Source: Membranipora membranacea (taxonomy: Eukaryota > Bryozoa > Gymnolaemata > Cheilostomatida > Membraniporidae). Taken from it: a DNA stretch of 64,000 nucleotides. Shown here one piece after another: positions 35,901 to 45,332 of the stretch. Each line of letters starts with the position of its first letter. Positions within the stretch are counted from its first letter, which is position 1. The position numbers were made by a program, and so were the translations under genes. The notes under the pieces were generated by a model. That model was not told where the DNA came from. It searched no databases and saw only the letters and a program-made list of their open reading frames with translations. The stretch covers positions 10,166,001 through 10,230,000 of the forward strand of contig OU612073.1 of the NCBI GenBank assembly GCA_914767715.1. The letters are read 5' to 3'.

Positions 35901-38900
35901 ACCACATATAACAGCCCTGGGTTTTCACATCACAACTTGATGGATATTTGATCAGGATTAGACTAATCAGGTTTATAGTGTGATGTAACTTGACATGGAT
36001 ACATGAATACTTTCATAGAAATCACACGTTTTGTATACAGAAGGGACTTGTACTCGGATCGCATTCCTCAAATTCTTTCGCTGAATAGATTTCAAATTGC
36101 TGCCAAAGACCCTGATACACAATTAAAAGAAAGTGCGATTCCAGAAAGAGAGATGTAATACGATTGTGATTGCTGGATTGTTTCAGTGTGCTATGTCAAA
36201 GATTTTGATGCTAAGAAGACCATGGGATTTCTAATGAGTAATTTACTGTGGAATTTGTACTATTCTAAGCAGCATATCATGTTAATAGGACCTTGGAAGT
36301 TTGCCTTGATACCCTGGTTCAATTATTAAAAGTACGAAAAGGTACTATTTTGTCACTTTTTAATACTTCCCCATCTCAACCTTGAGTGAGTGAAACTCAG
36401 TTAGAACTGAGCCACAGGCCGTTTATGAACCTATGGCAGTATTCTAAATAAGACTGTGAACTCTAGAATGAAAATAAGCCTGATTCTTTTCACTATCACT
36501 CCAAGTGAGACTAAGACACAGTTTCAAAAAGATCAGTGCATGTATTTGAAATATTAAGAAGATAAAGAATATATTCACGGATTTTATTCAAAAAGATCAT
36601 ATTTAAATAGAACAATAGTACTCATCCTTCATACCTGGGCTAACCTTGAGGGGTTTGCACTGGTTTGTCCTTTGTAGGCGACACCTCAATAATAGTGGAA
36701 TTATGCAAAACATCTACTAAAAGAAAATTTAAAGGGTTATATCTTATTTGAAATTCAACGTTAATTCGAAACTAATGATGCATGCATGTATAATTTTTGG
36801 AAAGTAGTCAGTGTTCCTCCTTGCAAATATTTGGTCGACATCACAAGGTGTATGTGCGTTCATCTGAGATGCCAACAACCACTCTTTGTGTACAGAAATG
36901 GACAGAATTTCCAGCGACGCAATTTGGCATGGGTCCACGTAATTGATAATTTGAGACTTTTTATAGAACTACATTATGTGATCAAAATAACGACCGATTG
37001 CAGTAACTCCCCGACTGGAGAGTATGAGTGATGTACACCCCAATCAGTACAGAGGACATGTGCTTTGATCTATATAACATCATCCCATATTTTATATTAC
37101 AGGTGAATGGAGTGGAGTGTTTATCAGACATACTCAATGCTGACAAATATAATGAGATGGTTCGCTCGGAGGCAGCAGGGGTCGTGGCACAGATAACCTC
37201 ACCGACATTAGATCACTATCAACATATCAACGGATTTATAGAGAATATGGAAGATCTCATCAGGTCACTAACAAGTAAGTCAGCAAACTTACAACTTGAT
37301 TCCAAGGGTACCCCTTGTTCGGGGAATTCCCAAACTTCCTGCGTGTTCAAAGCTACCAATAGGGATTTGTGTCCTCAAAGAGGAACCAGCAGACAACTCC
37401 AATTTGGTATCTTTCTAAGTCTCTTTGCCAGTGAGCCTGGGTGAACAAAACTTGTTTAGGCCGACAGAGTAATCCCTGATTAAATTGCCTCATTCACTAA
37501 CCCAAGTCCACAACACCATCTTAATAAACTTTTTGTAGTCTTAAACCGTGCTGTTTGCTCTTGACTCCATTCTACAATATTATATATAATTTTGACAAAT
37601 CTACTCTGCCCCATTTGCTGCATGTTCTAGTCAACGCTGAGGGACCTAATTTGACCATCCAGCGATGTACAATTGTAAATAAATTTTTTGTGAAAGCAAA
37701 ATACGAACTGTTTAAAAATGGGCAGAGTTATGAAGTATTATGAATATTGTAAAATCTTCTTTTGTTGTAGAACTATGCTTAGATGCCTCGTCACATGAAG
37801 TGTTTTTACTGGGTGCTGCCGCTATAGCTAATATAACATTCATGGACCCCTTATCTTCAGATTATTTACTACAATATAACACAGTTATGGTGCTAGTACA
37901 ATGCTGTACTCTTCAGAAAGCTGAATCTCTATTTGCCAAAGATCAGGTATGTCGTGCATAAACATCTGATACTATCGCTAAGCTTTGTCTGCTTGATTGA
38001 AAGACAGACCTCCCTCTGTTCTAATTATGAAAGGAAATCAATTGCCCATTACCATAACCATGACTTTCAGTATCAGTTTTTTCCTCTATTGGTAGAAAAT
38101 ATGTTTGGTTATACTATAAACATAATATGTTCCTGCAGGTACCTGGTTTATACAGTATGTAGTTGTCTTCCCTACATATTGTAAAAGACAACTCTTTTTC
38201 TGACTCACTATTTTCTAACATTTGTCAGGCGTCACTTATTGATGATAATAACACCAATAACAAACACTCTCATTGGATGTTGTTCTCACTGTTTTCAGAT
38301 AGTCACAGTCATAGCCAACATGGCACAAAGCTCCTCATGCTTCAATGAAATAGTAGATAATGATGGTCTTACTCTACTTATCAACTTTCTCAATATCACA
38401 CCAAACGCTAAACTCACTGAAGCGGAACTAGCAGCTTGTGAGAGAGTACATCAGAAGTCTGCTATAGCGCTTACCAGGCTGGCTAAAGACCCTGACAATG
38501 CTGCCAGAGTAGTCCACAAAGGAGGTCAGTGTCCTCCCTCATTTGTTGTCTTATTGGTACGGGAAATAAGTAGCCAATGTGTTGTGTCTGATTGGCTAGT
38601 CGGTGGGGAGAGCCAATGCCTGAAAGAACCATTGATATATAGGGCATGTGAAACAAATTAGTTTCACTCTCACTGTAACTCAACAAGGTACTTTCATCGA
38701 CTTGTCATTGGCTCTCTTTCCCACCTAACAATCAATCAGAACCAACACATTGCTCCTAAGCTTTTTCATTTGATGAATTAATGCTGATTTCCAGCGATTA
38801 TCTTTTGTTCATGGACCAGAAACTACGCTACACCTTAGAGCATGGGATAGTCTCTCCCCAACTCCCCGACTACACATACATCAATTTTGATCCATTTGCC

Positions 38901-39720
38901 TGCATTCCACTGATCACGCCAATCGAGGGGGAGCAACTTCGAATACATGCAAATTGATCCAAATTCAATCGACCAGAGGATATCAATAGCAACAAGTCTA
39001 AAGACAAGCTATGACATGGTTGTGACTCGCTTGAAAAAGTTATATATACCTCTGAAATATTGGTAATAGTTATGCTTCTTTTTGTAGGTGTGGTGAGACT
39101 AGTTCAGCTTTGTAAAGATACAACTGCTAGAAATGCCAGCGATGTGGTGCTTGTTGCTTGCCTGGTAAGTACTCAACTTGGTCCAGCAAATGACATAAAG
39201 AGTTATTTTGCCAACAGTATTCCAATGAAATTTAATTTTATGGTGCTTATTGTGCTTTTATTATGGTGTAGTGACACCTTTATTGATTTCAAACAAACAA
39301 CGTTGTCATCAGGCTGTTTCTTGGGAGTTCTTTCAATTTAATTTTGTTCTACTATCACTTCACTAAAAATTTTCGTTTATTTGGTCTTTCAATTAGACAA
39401 AGTTGTTCCCAAATTGTTCACTCCGAATGTATATAGTTTCATAAATGAGTGAGCGACCTGAGAACAAGAGATCTGAGTGAGCCATCAGATAGTGATTTTG
39501 GCTGTTTTTTAATCATAAGACTCCCCAGATGAACTTTATTGTTACCCATATCTCGTTCTCATAATGTTACCACTCCTTTTGTTTACAGGCTGCTCTGCGT
39601 AAGTTGGTGTCAATGTGTGGAGAATCAAACCTAGCACCTCAGGATGTCAAGCAGCTGGTGCAGCCAAAAATAATGGACTCCTACTTAATGTGCTCAAAAC
39701 ACAATGAGAGCTTTGTCTAA
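24141..39720 (+). CDS. INSC: Inscuteable (INSC) spindle-orientation adaptor, 13 exons
   Basis: INSC is the adaptor that bridges the Par3/Par6/aPKC polarity complex and the LGN/Pins-Galpha-i machinery to orient mitotic spindles at the cell cortex. Thirteen exons join in one frame to 1,665 nt (554 aa), close to vertebrate INSC. Near the N-terminus is the LGN/Pins TPR-binding segment (VVKWLQDLRLTTESECMSIL); the rest is the armadillo-repeat domain (EGGIHRLFDLC, RSEAAGVVAQITSP, EVFLLGAAAIANITF, ACERVHQKSAIALTRLAKDP). It ends QPKIMDSYLMCSKHNESFV, where ESFV is a class I PDZ-binding tail identical to the human C-terminus as I remember it. The 28-nt exon 1 (24,141-24,168) rests on frame and splice sites only; an alternative start is the Met in exon 2. 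It is convergent with MAP3K4. Confidence 0.95.
24826..27338 (+). other. INSC: INSC intron 2
   Basis: A 2.5 kb intron with no second gene seen. It begins with a dispersed repeat carrying the tandem 30-bp duplication at 24,849-24,908, then AT-rich DNA with incidental open frames (for example 25,017-25,250). Confidence 0.6.
24849..24908 (+). repeat. 30-bp tandem duplication with donor-like motif
   Basis: Two adjacent 30-bp units start CTGTAGGTCATT and end GTGAAGTAAGTACCG. Each contains AAGTAAGT, a consensus-like 5' splice site, and they lie 24 and 54 nt beyond the exon 2 donor, itself GAAGTAAGT. A similar sequence (TTCTCAATCTTC followed by GAAGTAAGCACCG) occurs at about 60,191-60,217. Confidence 0.8.
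28847..29860 (+). other. INSC: INSC intron 4
   Basis: About 1 kb of AT-rich intron. The preceding intron 3 (27,494-28,782) includes an unusually GC-rich patch at 28,180-28,340 (TTGCCCC-type words, open on both strands) whose origin I could not identify. Confidence 0.45.
31291..31547. repeat. 29-bp minisatellite interrupted by a MITE
   Basis: The unit ACCTGTCAAACTGGCCATGC continues TGTATACCT, repeated with a 29-bp period from about 31,297, then shorter diverged units (GTACCTGTCAATCTGACCAT at 31,378). After the MITE (31,408-31,514) one more unit resumes, GTACCTGTCAACCTGGCAAT at 31,521. The MITE therefore landed inside the array. Confidence 0.85.
31408..31514. mobile_element. Palindromic MITE family A, copy 3 (INSC intron 5)
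   Basis: The best-preserved copy. Left arm GACCAAGTTTGGTCCATTTG, then CCTGCATTCCGAGTTGCTCC and ATCCACTGG; right arm CCAGTGGAAGGGAGCAACTG, then GAATGCAGGCAATTGGATTA and AACTTGATC. Flanked by TA on both sides (ACTAG on the left, TCTATG on the right), which supports TA target-site duplication. Confidence 0.9.
32905..33124 (+). repeat. INSC: Tandem duplication of about 100 bp including the intron 5 acceptor
   Basis: GACATTACACAAACCTGGTC and GACATTGCATAAGCCTGGTC start two copies (32,911 and 33,003), each followed by CTGTAAT(A/T)CATTTGAA, an AT-rich stretch, ATATGTTGTT and a TTGTGTT(A/G)TAG- or TTGTGTTAG-type 3' splice site. The second copy supplies the acceptor used by exon 6 (33,124); the first ends in TTTGTGTTAG at 33,002. 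Confidence 0.8.
33125..39720 (+). CDS. INSC: INSC exons 6-13: armadillo domain and PDZ-binding tail
   Basis: Exons: 33,125-33,177; 33,830-34,061; 35,400-35,525; 37,103-37,274; 37,771-37,946; 38,299-38,524; 39,088-39,164; 39,589-39,720 (TAA 39,718-39,720). Each encodes alpha-helical armadillo-type sequence that follows the order of vertebrate INSC, including LRAVATLCCVSKSILELEE, VNGVECLSDILNADKYNEM, IVTVIANMAQSSSCFNEIV and NASDVVLVACLAALRKL. All splice sites are GT-AG. Confidence 0.95.
34062..35399 (+). other. INSC: INSC intron 7
   Basis: About 1.3 kb, AT-rich. A short 18-bp repeat (TACATACAGAGTTATGCT) occurs at 34,091 and 34,129. No exon, RNA gene or mobile element recognised. Confidence 0.5.
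35526..37102 (+). other. INSC: INSC intron 8
   Basis: About 1.6 kb. Contains MITE family A copy 4 (35,691-35,806); the remainder is unremarkable AT-rich DNA. Confidence 0.55.
35691..35806. mobile_element. Palindromic MITE family A, copy 4 (INSC intron 8)
   Basis: Left arm GTAGATCATGCCTGTATG, then TATTCCGGGCCATTCCCATT; right arm AAGAATGGCATGGAATGCAG, then GCAAATTGGATCAAACTTGA. The right arm matches the family consensus; the left arm and centre have diverged. Confidence 0.75.
38525..39087 (+). other. INSC: INSC intron 11
   Basis: About 560 bp containing MITE family A copy 5 (38,881-38,969). Nothing else recognised. Confidence 0.55.
38881..38969. mobile_element. Palindromic MITE family A, copy 5 (INSC intron 11)
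   Basis: Left arm TCAATTTTGATCCATTTGCC, then TGCATTCCACTGATC; right arm GGGGGAGCAACTTCGAATAC, then ATGCAAATTGATCCAAATTC. Both arms have accumulated substitutions, so this is an older copy. Confidence 0.75.
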
Positions 39721-40371
39721 ATAAATGGATTAATTAATTTTTAACTATTGATATTCTTTTGCCAATATTGTATTGTAATGGTCATCTTTTATTTTTTTCA
39801 TCACTCTTCCCATATTAATGACATTCAAAGGACCAAGAATAATATTTTCAACTTTAGATACACAAATAGCTAAATTGCCAAACCTTCGCTCATTCTAATC
39901 TGTGCAGCCGTCGTTGACTTTGTAGAAAGACTCGCTTTGTCTCATGTAGAAGGCCTAACTTTATTTTTGCTCATCCATATTTACATTTTATTCTGTTTCA
40001 AATGTTTATACAGCCGAGCTGCTAGTGTCATTAAGAGATTTTATGGTGTATTTTTACTAATTTAATCTGTTATTAAAATAAACATTGTTTTACTATTTTG
40101 TGATTTCTAATATTTCTAACTGATGCCATAGTTAGGTCTTCGCAGTACTGTCGATTTCAATTTCAGGTTACAAAGACCATTTTAAAAAAATAGTTATGGT
40201 TTTAAGGCTTCAAGTATTGTACAGTAACTATAGCGTATATGGTAGTGCGAGGTCTGCATGAGGTGATGGGGCTGGTCCTCTTTGATGGGCACACGAGTAC
40301 ATGGGACAAAATTCAGATATATATCTCAGTATTTGCAAATGATGGCTGATTGATTGTTGCTGTTCAGAAGA
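39721..40371. other. INSC 3' UTR and flank
   Basis: An AATAAA hexamer overlaps the INSC stop codon (39,720-39,725) and a second occurs at 40,077-40,082, followed by T-rich DNA; the second is the more plausible poly(A) signal. No gene in this stretch. Confidence 0.5.
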
Positions 40372-40938
40372 GCGGCTCTGAATATTGTAGCTCTGCATAT
40401 CTCTGCTCTGAATATCGTAGCTCTGCATAATATCATAGCTCTGAATATGTAGCTATTAACGATGTAGGTCTGAATGTCGTAACTCTGAATATCGTAGTAG
40501 CTCTGAATACCGTAGCTCGGATTATCGTAGCTCTGAATGACGTAGCTATCAACGACGTAGCTCTGAATTTCGTAGCTCTGTATATCCTAGCTCTGAATAT
40601 CATAGCTCTGTATATCATAGCTATGAATATCGTACCTCGGAATATCGTAGCTTTGAATATCGTAGCACTGTATATTGTAGCTCTGAATATCATAGCTCTG
40701 AACAGCGTAGCTCTGTATATCGTAGCTCTATATCATAGCTATGAATATCGTACCTCTGAATATTGTAGCTTTGAATATCGAAGCTCTGTATATCGTAGCT
40801 CTGAATATCGTAGCTCTGTGTATTGTAGATTTGAATATCGTAGCTCCGAATATTGTAGCTCTGAATATCGTAGCTCTGAATAGCGTAGCTCTGAAAATCA
40901 TAGCTCTGAATAGCGTAGCTATGGATATTGTAGCTCCG
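40372..40938. repeat. 15-bp minisatellite between convergent genes
   Basis: About 37 diverged units of consensus GTAGCTCTGAATATC over roughly 565 bp, with variants such as GTATATC, GATTATC and AACGACGTAGCTC. The 15-bp unit is divisible by three, so several open frames run across it on both strands (isoleucine/valine/alanine-rich peptides); these are artefacts. It lies between the INSC and MAP3K4 3' ends. Confidence 0.92.
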
Positions 40939-41657
40939 CCAGCCAATATGGTATTTGATGGTGTCTTTATTGTCATCTTTTGGTTTTAATTATATATTTT
41001 AAGGTTCATTCTCTTGTTATGCAAAATAAATTTCATAAGATTTACAGCAAAAAGTTTCAGCTAGTATTAACATCAGTACAATACATCACATTAAAATAAA
41101 ATATAGGATCACATATCCAGGTTAAAGCAGAGGCCAGATTTTCAGAGAAAAATAGTACTTTTAGACATGATTAAAAAAAGGTTTGGGCTGAGATATTAAT
41201 TTTAATTCTACAATATTTACAAATAGTAGTCATGTCATGTGTTTTTCATGTGGTGGGATAACTAAAGCTGTGTGGTAACAATCTTTGTCTCCAAATTACC
41301 CTGCTAATTTAATGAAATGAATGATATGTCTAAAAATAAGAAAATGAAATAAAAATAGGGACTTGTTTTGGCAGTTAATATTAGACAATATATGGATAGA
41401 TATGAACAGAATATACACATTAACTTTGCCTGCCACATAAGTATGATGCTTCTGGCTTGGTTTCATTGGTCCCAGCAAAACACCTAAGTTACTGGCTGAA
41501 ATTTACTGATAAACCTTATAATATTTTCTTGAAAAATGTATATTATACAGGTAAAAATATTATTTTTCTGAATACAAGTGAAGATTAATATCAATATGAA
41601 AACTCTTATGTGTAGGAGAAAAATGAGGAGAGAAAAACTAAGCAATATATCAGGTTT

Positions 41658-41694
<37 letters not shown>

Positions 41695-41749
41695 AAAGTA
41701 TGATACATATATCTTTTATATTATATGTATATATTTATGGGGATTAATT
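40939..41749. other. MAP3K4 3' flank and UTR
   Basis: No gene. The minus strand has an AATAAA (plus-strand TTTATT at 41,655-41,660) about 90 nt after the MAP3K4 stop, a good poly(A) candidate, directly beside the (AT)n tract at 41,659-41,690. Confidence 0.55.
41659..41690. repeat. (AT)16 microsatellite
   Basis: An uninterrupted alternating AT tract in the MAP3K4 3' flank. Likely length-polymorphic. Confidence 0.95.
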
Positions 41750-44700
41750 CTAGCTCCTAACTTTGATGAATGTATGTCCGAGAAGCTCATTGGCTGTTGA
41801 TCTCTTATCTGGTTCTACCTCGAAGCAGCAGGAGAGGAAATCTTGACCTTCCTGGTGGAAACTATCTGGTGTTGGAGGAACATTACCCATACCAACCTAC
41901 AAAAATCATCCGACATTCTCTGAATAACACGATAATATTTATGCTGTATCCCATTTCAACTTGCGAACTGAAAACAACCTGCAAGTTATCTCAAACAGAG
42001 CCTGATACAATGGCCTCGACAAGACAAGGTGTTGATGGCAGCTAGACTAAATTTCTATCCTTCATCAACTCGTACTAATGAAGTTGACTAATTATATTTT
42101 TATTGTGTAGTTGCGACTCATATGCCAATCCCAACAAAACACCAATACGAAAAATAAAAAAATGAACCTTTTATGTGATCCCGTTCGTCATAGTCAATAC
42201 ACAATAACTAAAAGACATGTTTCACACTTAGATTGTAATGTGTTTCTAACACAATTACCAAAATAATCTCTATTCCTATTACTATTCCTGTTCCTGTTCC
42301 TATTCTAGCATAATAGTTGAGGTTCCTTTTATAACGAGATAAAGTTACTTATATAAAGAATTGCACTATGATAAAGAGAAGTAAAAAAACATGAAAAGGC
42401 AACCTAAACAATAAAATGGAGTTCTCAAAGCCCAAACTCCCTGGTAAAGCTGACTCTAACTTACCTTGAACATGATTTGATGCATGTTTTCCATCTCAGA
42501 CCAGGGCCTCTTACCAGTAGTCATCTCTATAATAACACAACCCAGACTCCATATATCCGCTGATCGGCCGTGGCCTTTCTGTGTTATCACTTCAGGAGCC
42601 ATAAACGCTGTCAACAAACATCATCAATCTCTTACAGGCTGTGCAACTTAGTTTACTTCTTATACATGTATACTGATTCTAATGCAGCCTTTTGAGCAAA
42701 AATAATATTTCCTACATTGTTTGGGATATTTACGCTTATGTTCTCATGATGTTCTCTAAGAACTGATCATATAGCCAGATGGTCTACCGCAGGACAACTA
42801 AAAACATGGAAACTGTATACTGTGAAAAGGTAACTTTGACTAGATTGAACTCCGCATAATTAAGACAAGGAACTTGGATATCCCACTCTTCCTTTTTCAG
42901 AGCAACAGTCTAAAACTAAGAACCCTGGCCAAGTTTTGTCGTACCAAATCTGATCTCATCAGCGGAATTGAGAGTTGCTTTGTGTAGCACACTCACCTGC
43001 TGTTCCAACAAAAGCTACCATTTCACCAGGAATAGTGGTGTGCTCCTTGAGCTTAGCTGAGCAGCCAAAATCACCAAGCTTCAGCTTGTCATTAGCAACC
43101 AAAAATATATTAGCACCTGAAAACAACAACCAGGATAAATGAAGGAAAAAGCGTGAAATAATGTCGGTCAACAAAACTGGTGAACCAGCTAGCTAACACG
43201 TCAACAATAGGTCAACGTAAAAGTCAAAAAAAGCGGATCACATCAAGAAAAAACTTCATCAGCATGTAAAAGTTATAAAGTTAAAAAAAAAGATTTTATG
43301 AGCTTGTCAGATGCACACATTGTTATGGACTCACATTATCCATAGACACAAGAAGTTAAAATTATCTTCTTTCTAAGAGTTGTTTATCATCTTTATTGGC
43401 AGCAAGGATCAACCCCTTATGCATGTTTGTACCTTTGATATCTCGATGAATGATGTTATGTTCGTGGAGGTAGTCGATGGCTATGACTAATTCTCTAGTA
43501 TAGCGACGTATTAGAGATTCTGTTAGACCTAAATTAGACATTTCTTCTAGAGTTCCTTCATTACAGTACTCCATAAATATAAATATCTCCTCCTGTATGA
43601 AGAGAATAATTTCAGTGATTATCTGCACGGACAACTCCTTAACGGATGGACAACTCCTTAACGGACGGACAACTCCTTAACGGACGGACAACTCCTTAAC
43701 GAACGGACAACTCCTTAACAAACTACAACAGGTTCTCAGTTATCAAGGCTGCTGACTGGGATATTTATCCATAATACATAACAGAAAAAAATATTTCTGT
43801 TGTGTTGGTCTACATCAGTGGTTGTTTATATCAATTTCTCACTGAGATTTTACAATACTGTTGATATGCAGGGTATAGCTTTGTTGGATCCAACAAAGCT
43901 AAACAAAACGGGCTAGGGACATTGATATTTTTGACCTTTGTATTATATTCATTCATTTCGATTTATGGCTTTAGTACATACTACACACATCAGGATGATG
44001 GATTTTTTGTGTTCATTCCTCCACATATAACCCCAAGCGGAAGTCAGATATGTAACATTTCTATTGTGAGCAATATTTACACCAAATACTCCTTGCCAAA
44101 AGTTGGATATCCAACAGATGAGCATAGAAATTGAACCATGAGAAGAAAATTCCAAATGACATACAGTGATCAATAATATTCATAAGTACAAAAATCACAT
44201 ACCTTGTGCACTTCAATACCGAAGTACTTGACTAGGTTGGGATGATTGATTCCTTCAAATGTTTTCAACTCATCTGCTATGGACTTGATTGTCTGAACAT
44301 CATTCGGCTGGAATCTCAACTAAAATAAAAATAAACATGTATGTAAGATATCTGCTTATTTGACACGCTAACATAAAAGAGGTTGAGTATTTGAGCCATC
44401 AGTGTTAAAAGTTTTATTTCAATAGCACCAGTTTTAAAATCTAATCACAGACATAGTCAACATTACATATTGCCAATATTGCCAATCAATGGAGCCCAAG
44501 CTCAGACGGCGATTAAACTATCCTGTCTTGACAAGCAAAGTTTGGTTGGTTGGGTGAGGGGGGAGGGGCTTCCCATTAAACCAACAAAAACTGTCAAGAC
44601 TACAGTCTACATGACTACGCACTCGAATGAGTCGAACATGTTAACATTATCGCACATGGCCAGCTTACCTCCTTCATAGCCATCATACAGTTGGTATCAC

Positions 44701-45332
44701 AGTTGATAGCTGTGTATACAATCCCAAACTGACCCTCACCTGTAAATAAACAGTATATTCAAAATGATCTGATCATTGTCAACAAGGCTAAACATGCAAA
44801 AGGGCGTAATTATGATTATCCCACAATGCAATTTTCTGGCATTCCCAGTGAGATCAGGTCAATGGCAACTAACTAATGAGACTGGCCTGAGCTTTCTGGG
44901 TATTCCATATTGAGTTGCATCTTTTGCATGTTGAAAGCAGGCCTATAAAATTGCCTCAACTCTAGTCTCGAACTATCTGGCGCTCCTTTTGGTTTTAGTG
45001 TTTATCATTTTCAGTCCTACCTACAAATTTTCAATTACTAAGCCAATAAATAGAGAACAAATAAAAATGGTATGAATAGTCCTGCAAATAACTCTATCTC
45101 TGGAGATAAGCGCAAGATATTATTTAGGCCTTACCAATCTTAGTGCCTCTCTGCCATTTGAAGTTGACTTTTCTGACATTAATTCTGACGATACTAGTGT
45201 GGTGCTGACCCTCGGTGACCCGGCCGATGATACGCTTATCTCTGAGAGTCTCATCTCTCGTCCTCTCTAGAGAGTTCACCGCTGCCTGTGACCTTTCAGG
45301 CGGCATCATCTCAGGTGGGAATATAGGCGACT
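41750..45332 (-). CDS. MAP3K4: MAP3K4 kinase-domain exons
   Basis: Exons: 45,135-45,332; 44,669-44,739; 44,203-44,319; 43,433-43,592; 42,997-43,116; 42,465-42,607; 41,750-41,896. The glycine loop GEGQFGIVY, catalytic lysine in MMAMKE, HRDIK catalytic loop, DFG magnesium motif, activation segment ending GTAAFMAPEVIT, and DIWSLGCVIIEM are all present and unbroken, so the enzyme should be active. The segment between DFG and GTAA (KLKEHTTIPGEMVAFV) matches the MEKK4-specific loop. In human the corresponding residue of AFMAPE is AYMAPE. Confidence 0.97.

Noticed and set aside
40372-40938. CRISPR-like array
   Set aside because: Repeats are contiguous 15-bp units without unique spacers, and the DNA is clearly a eukaryotic chromosome. 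It is a minisatellite.
40433-40989. Several 80-90 aa ORFs of ATIFRA or IVALNI-type repeats on both strands
   Set aside because: They are the automatic consequence of a stop-free 15-bp repeat read in multiple frames; no start context, splicing or family match supports a protein.
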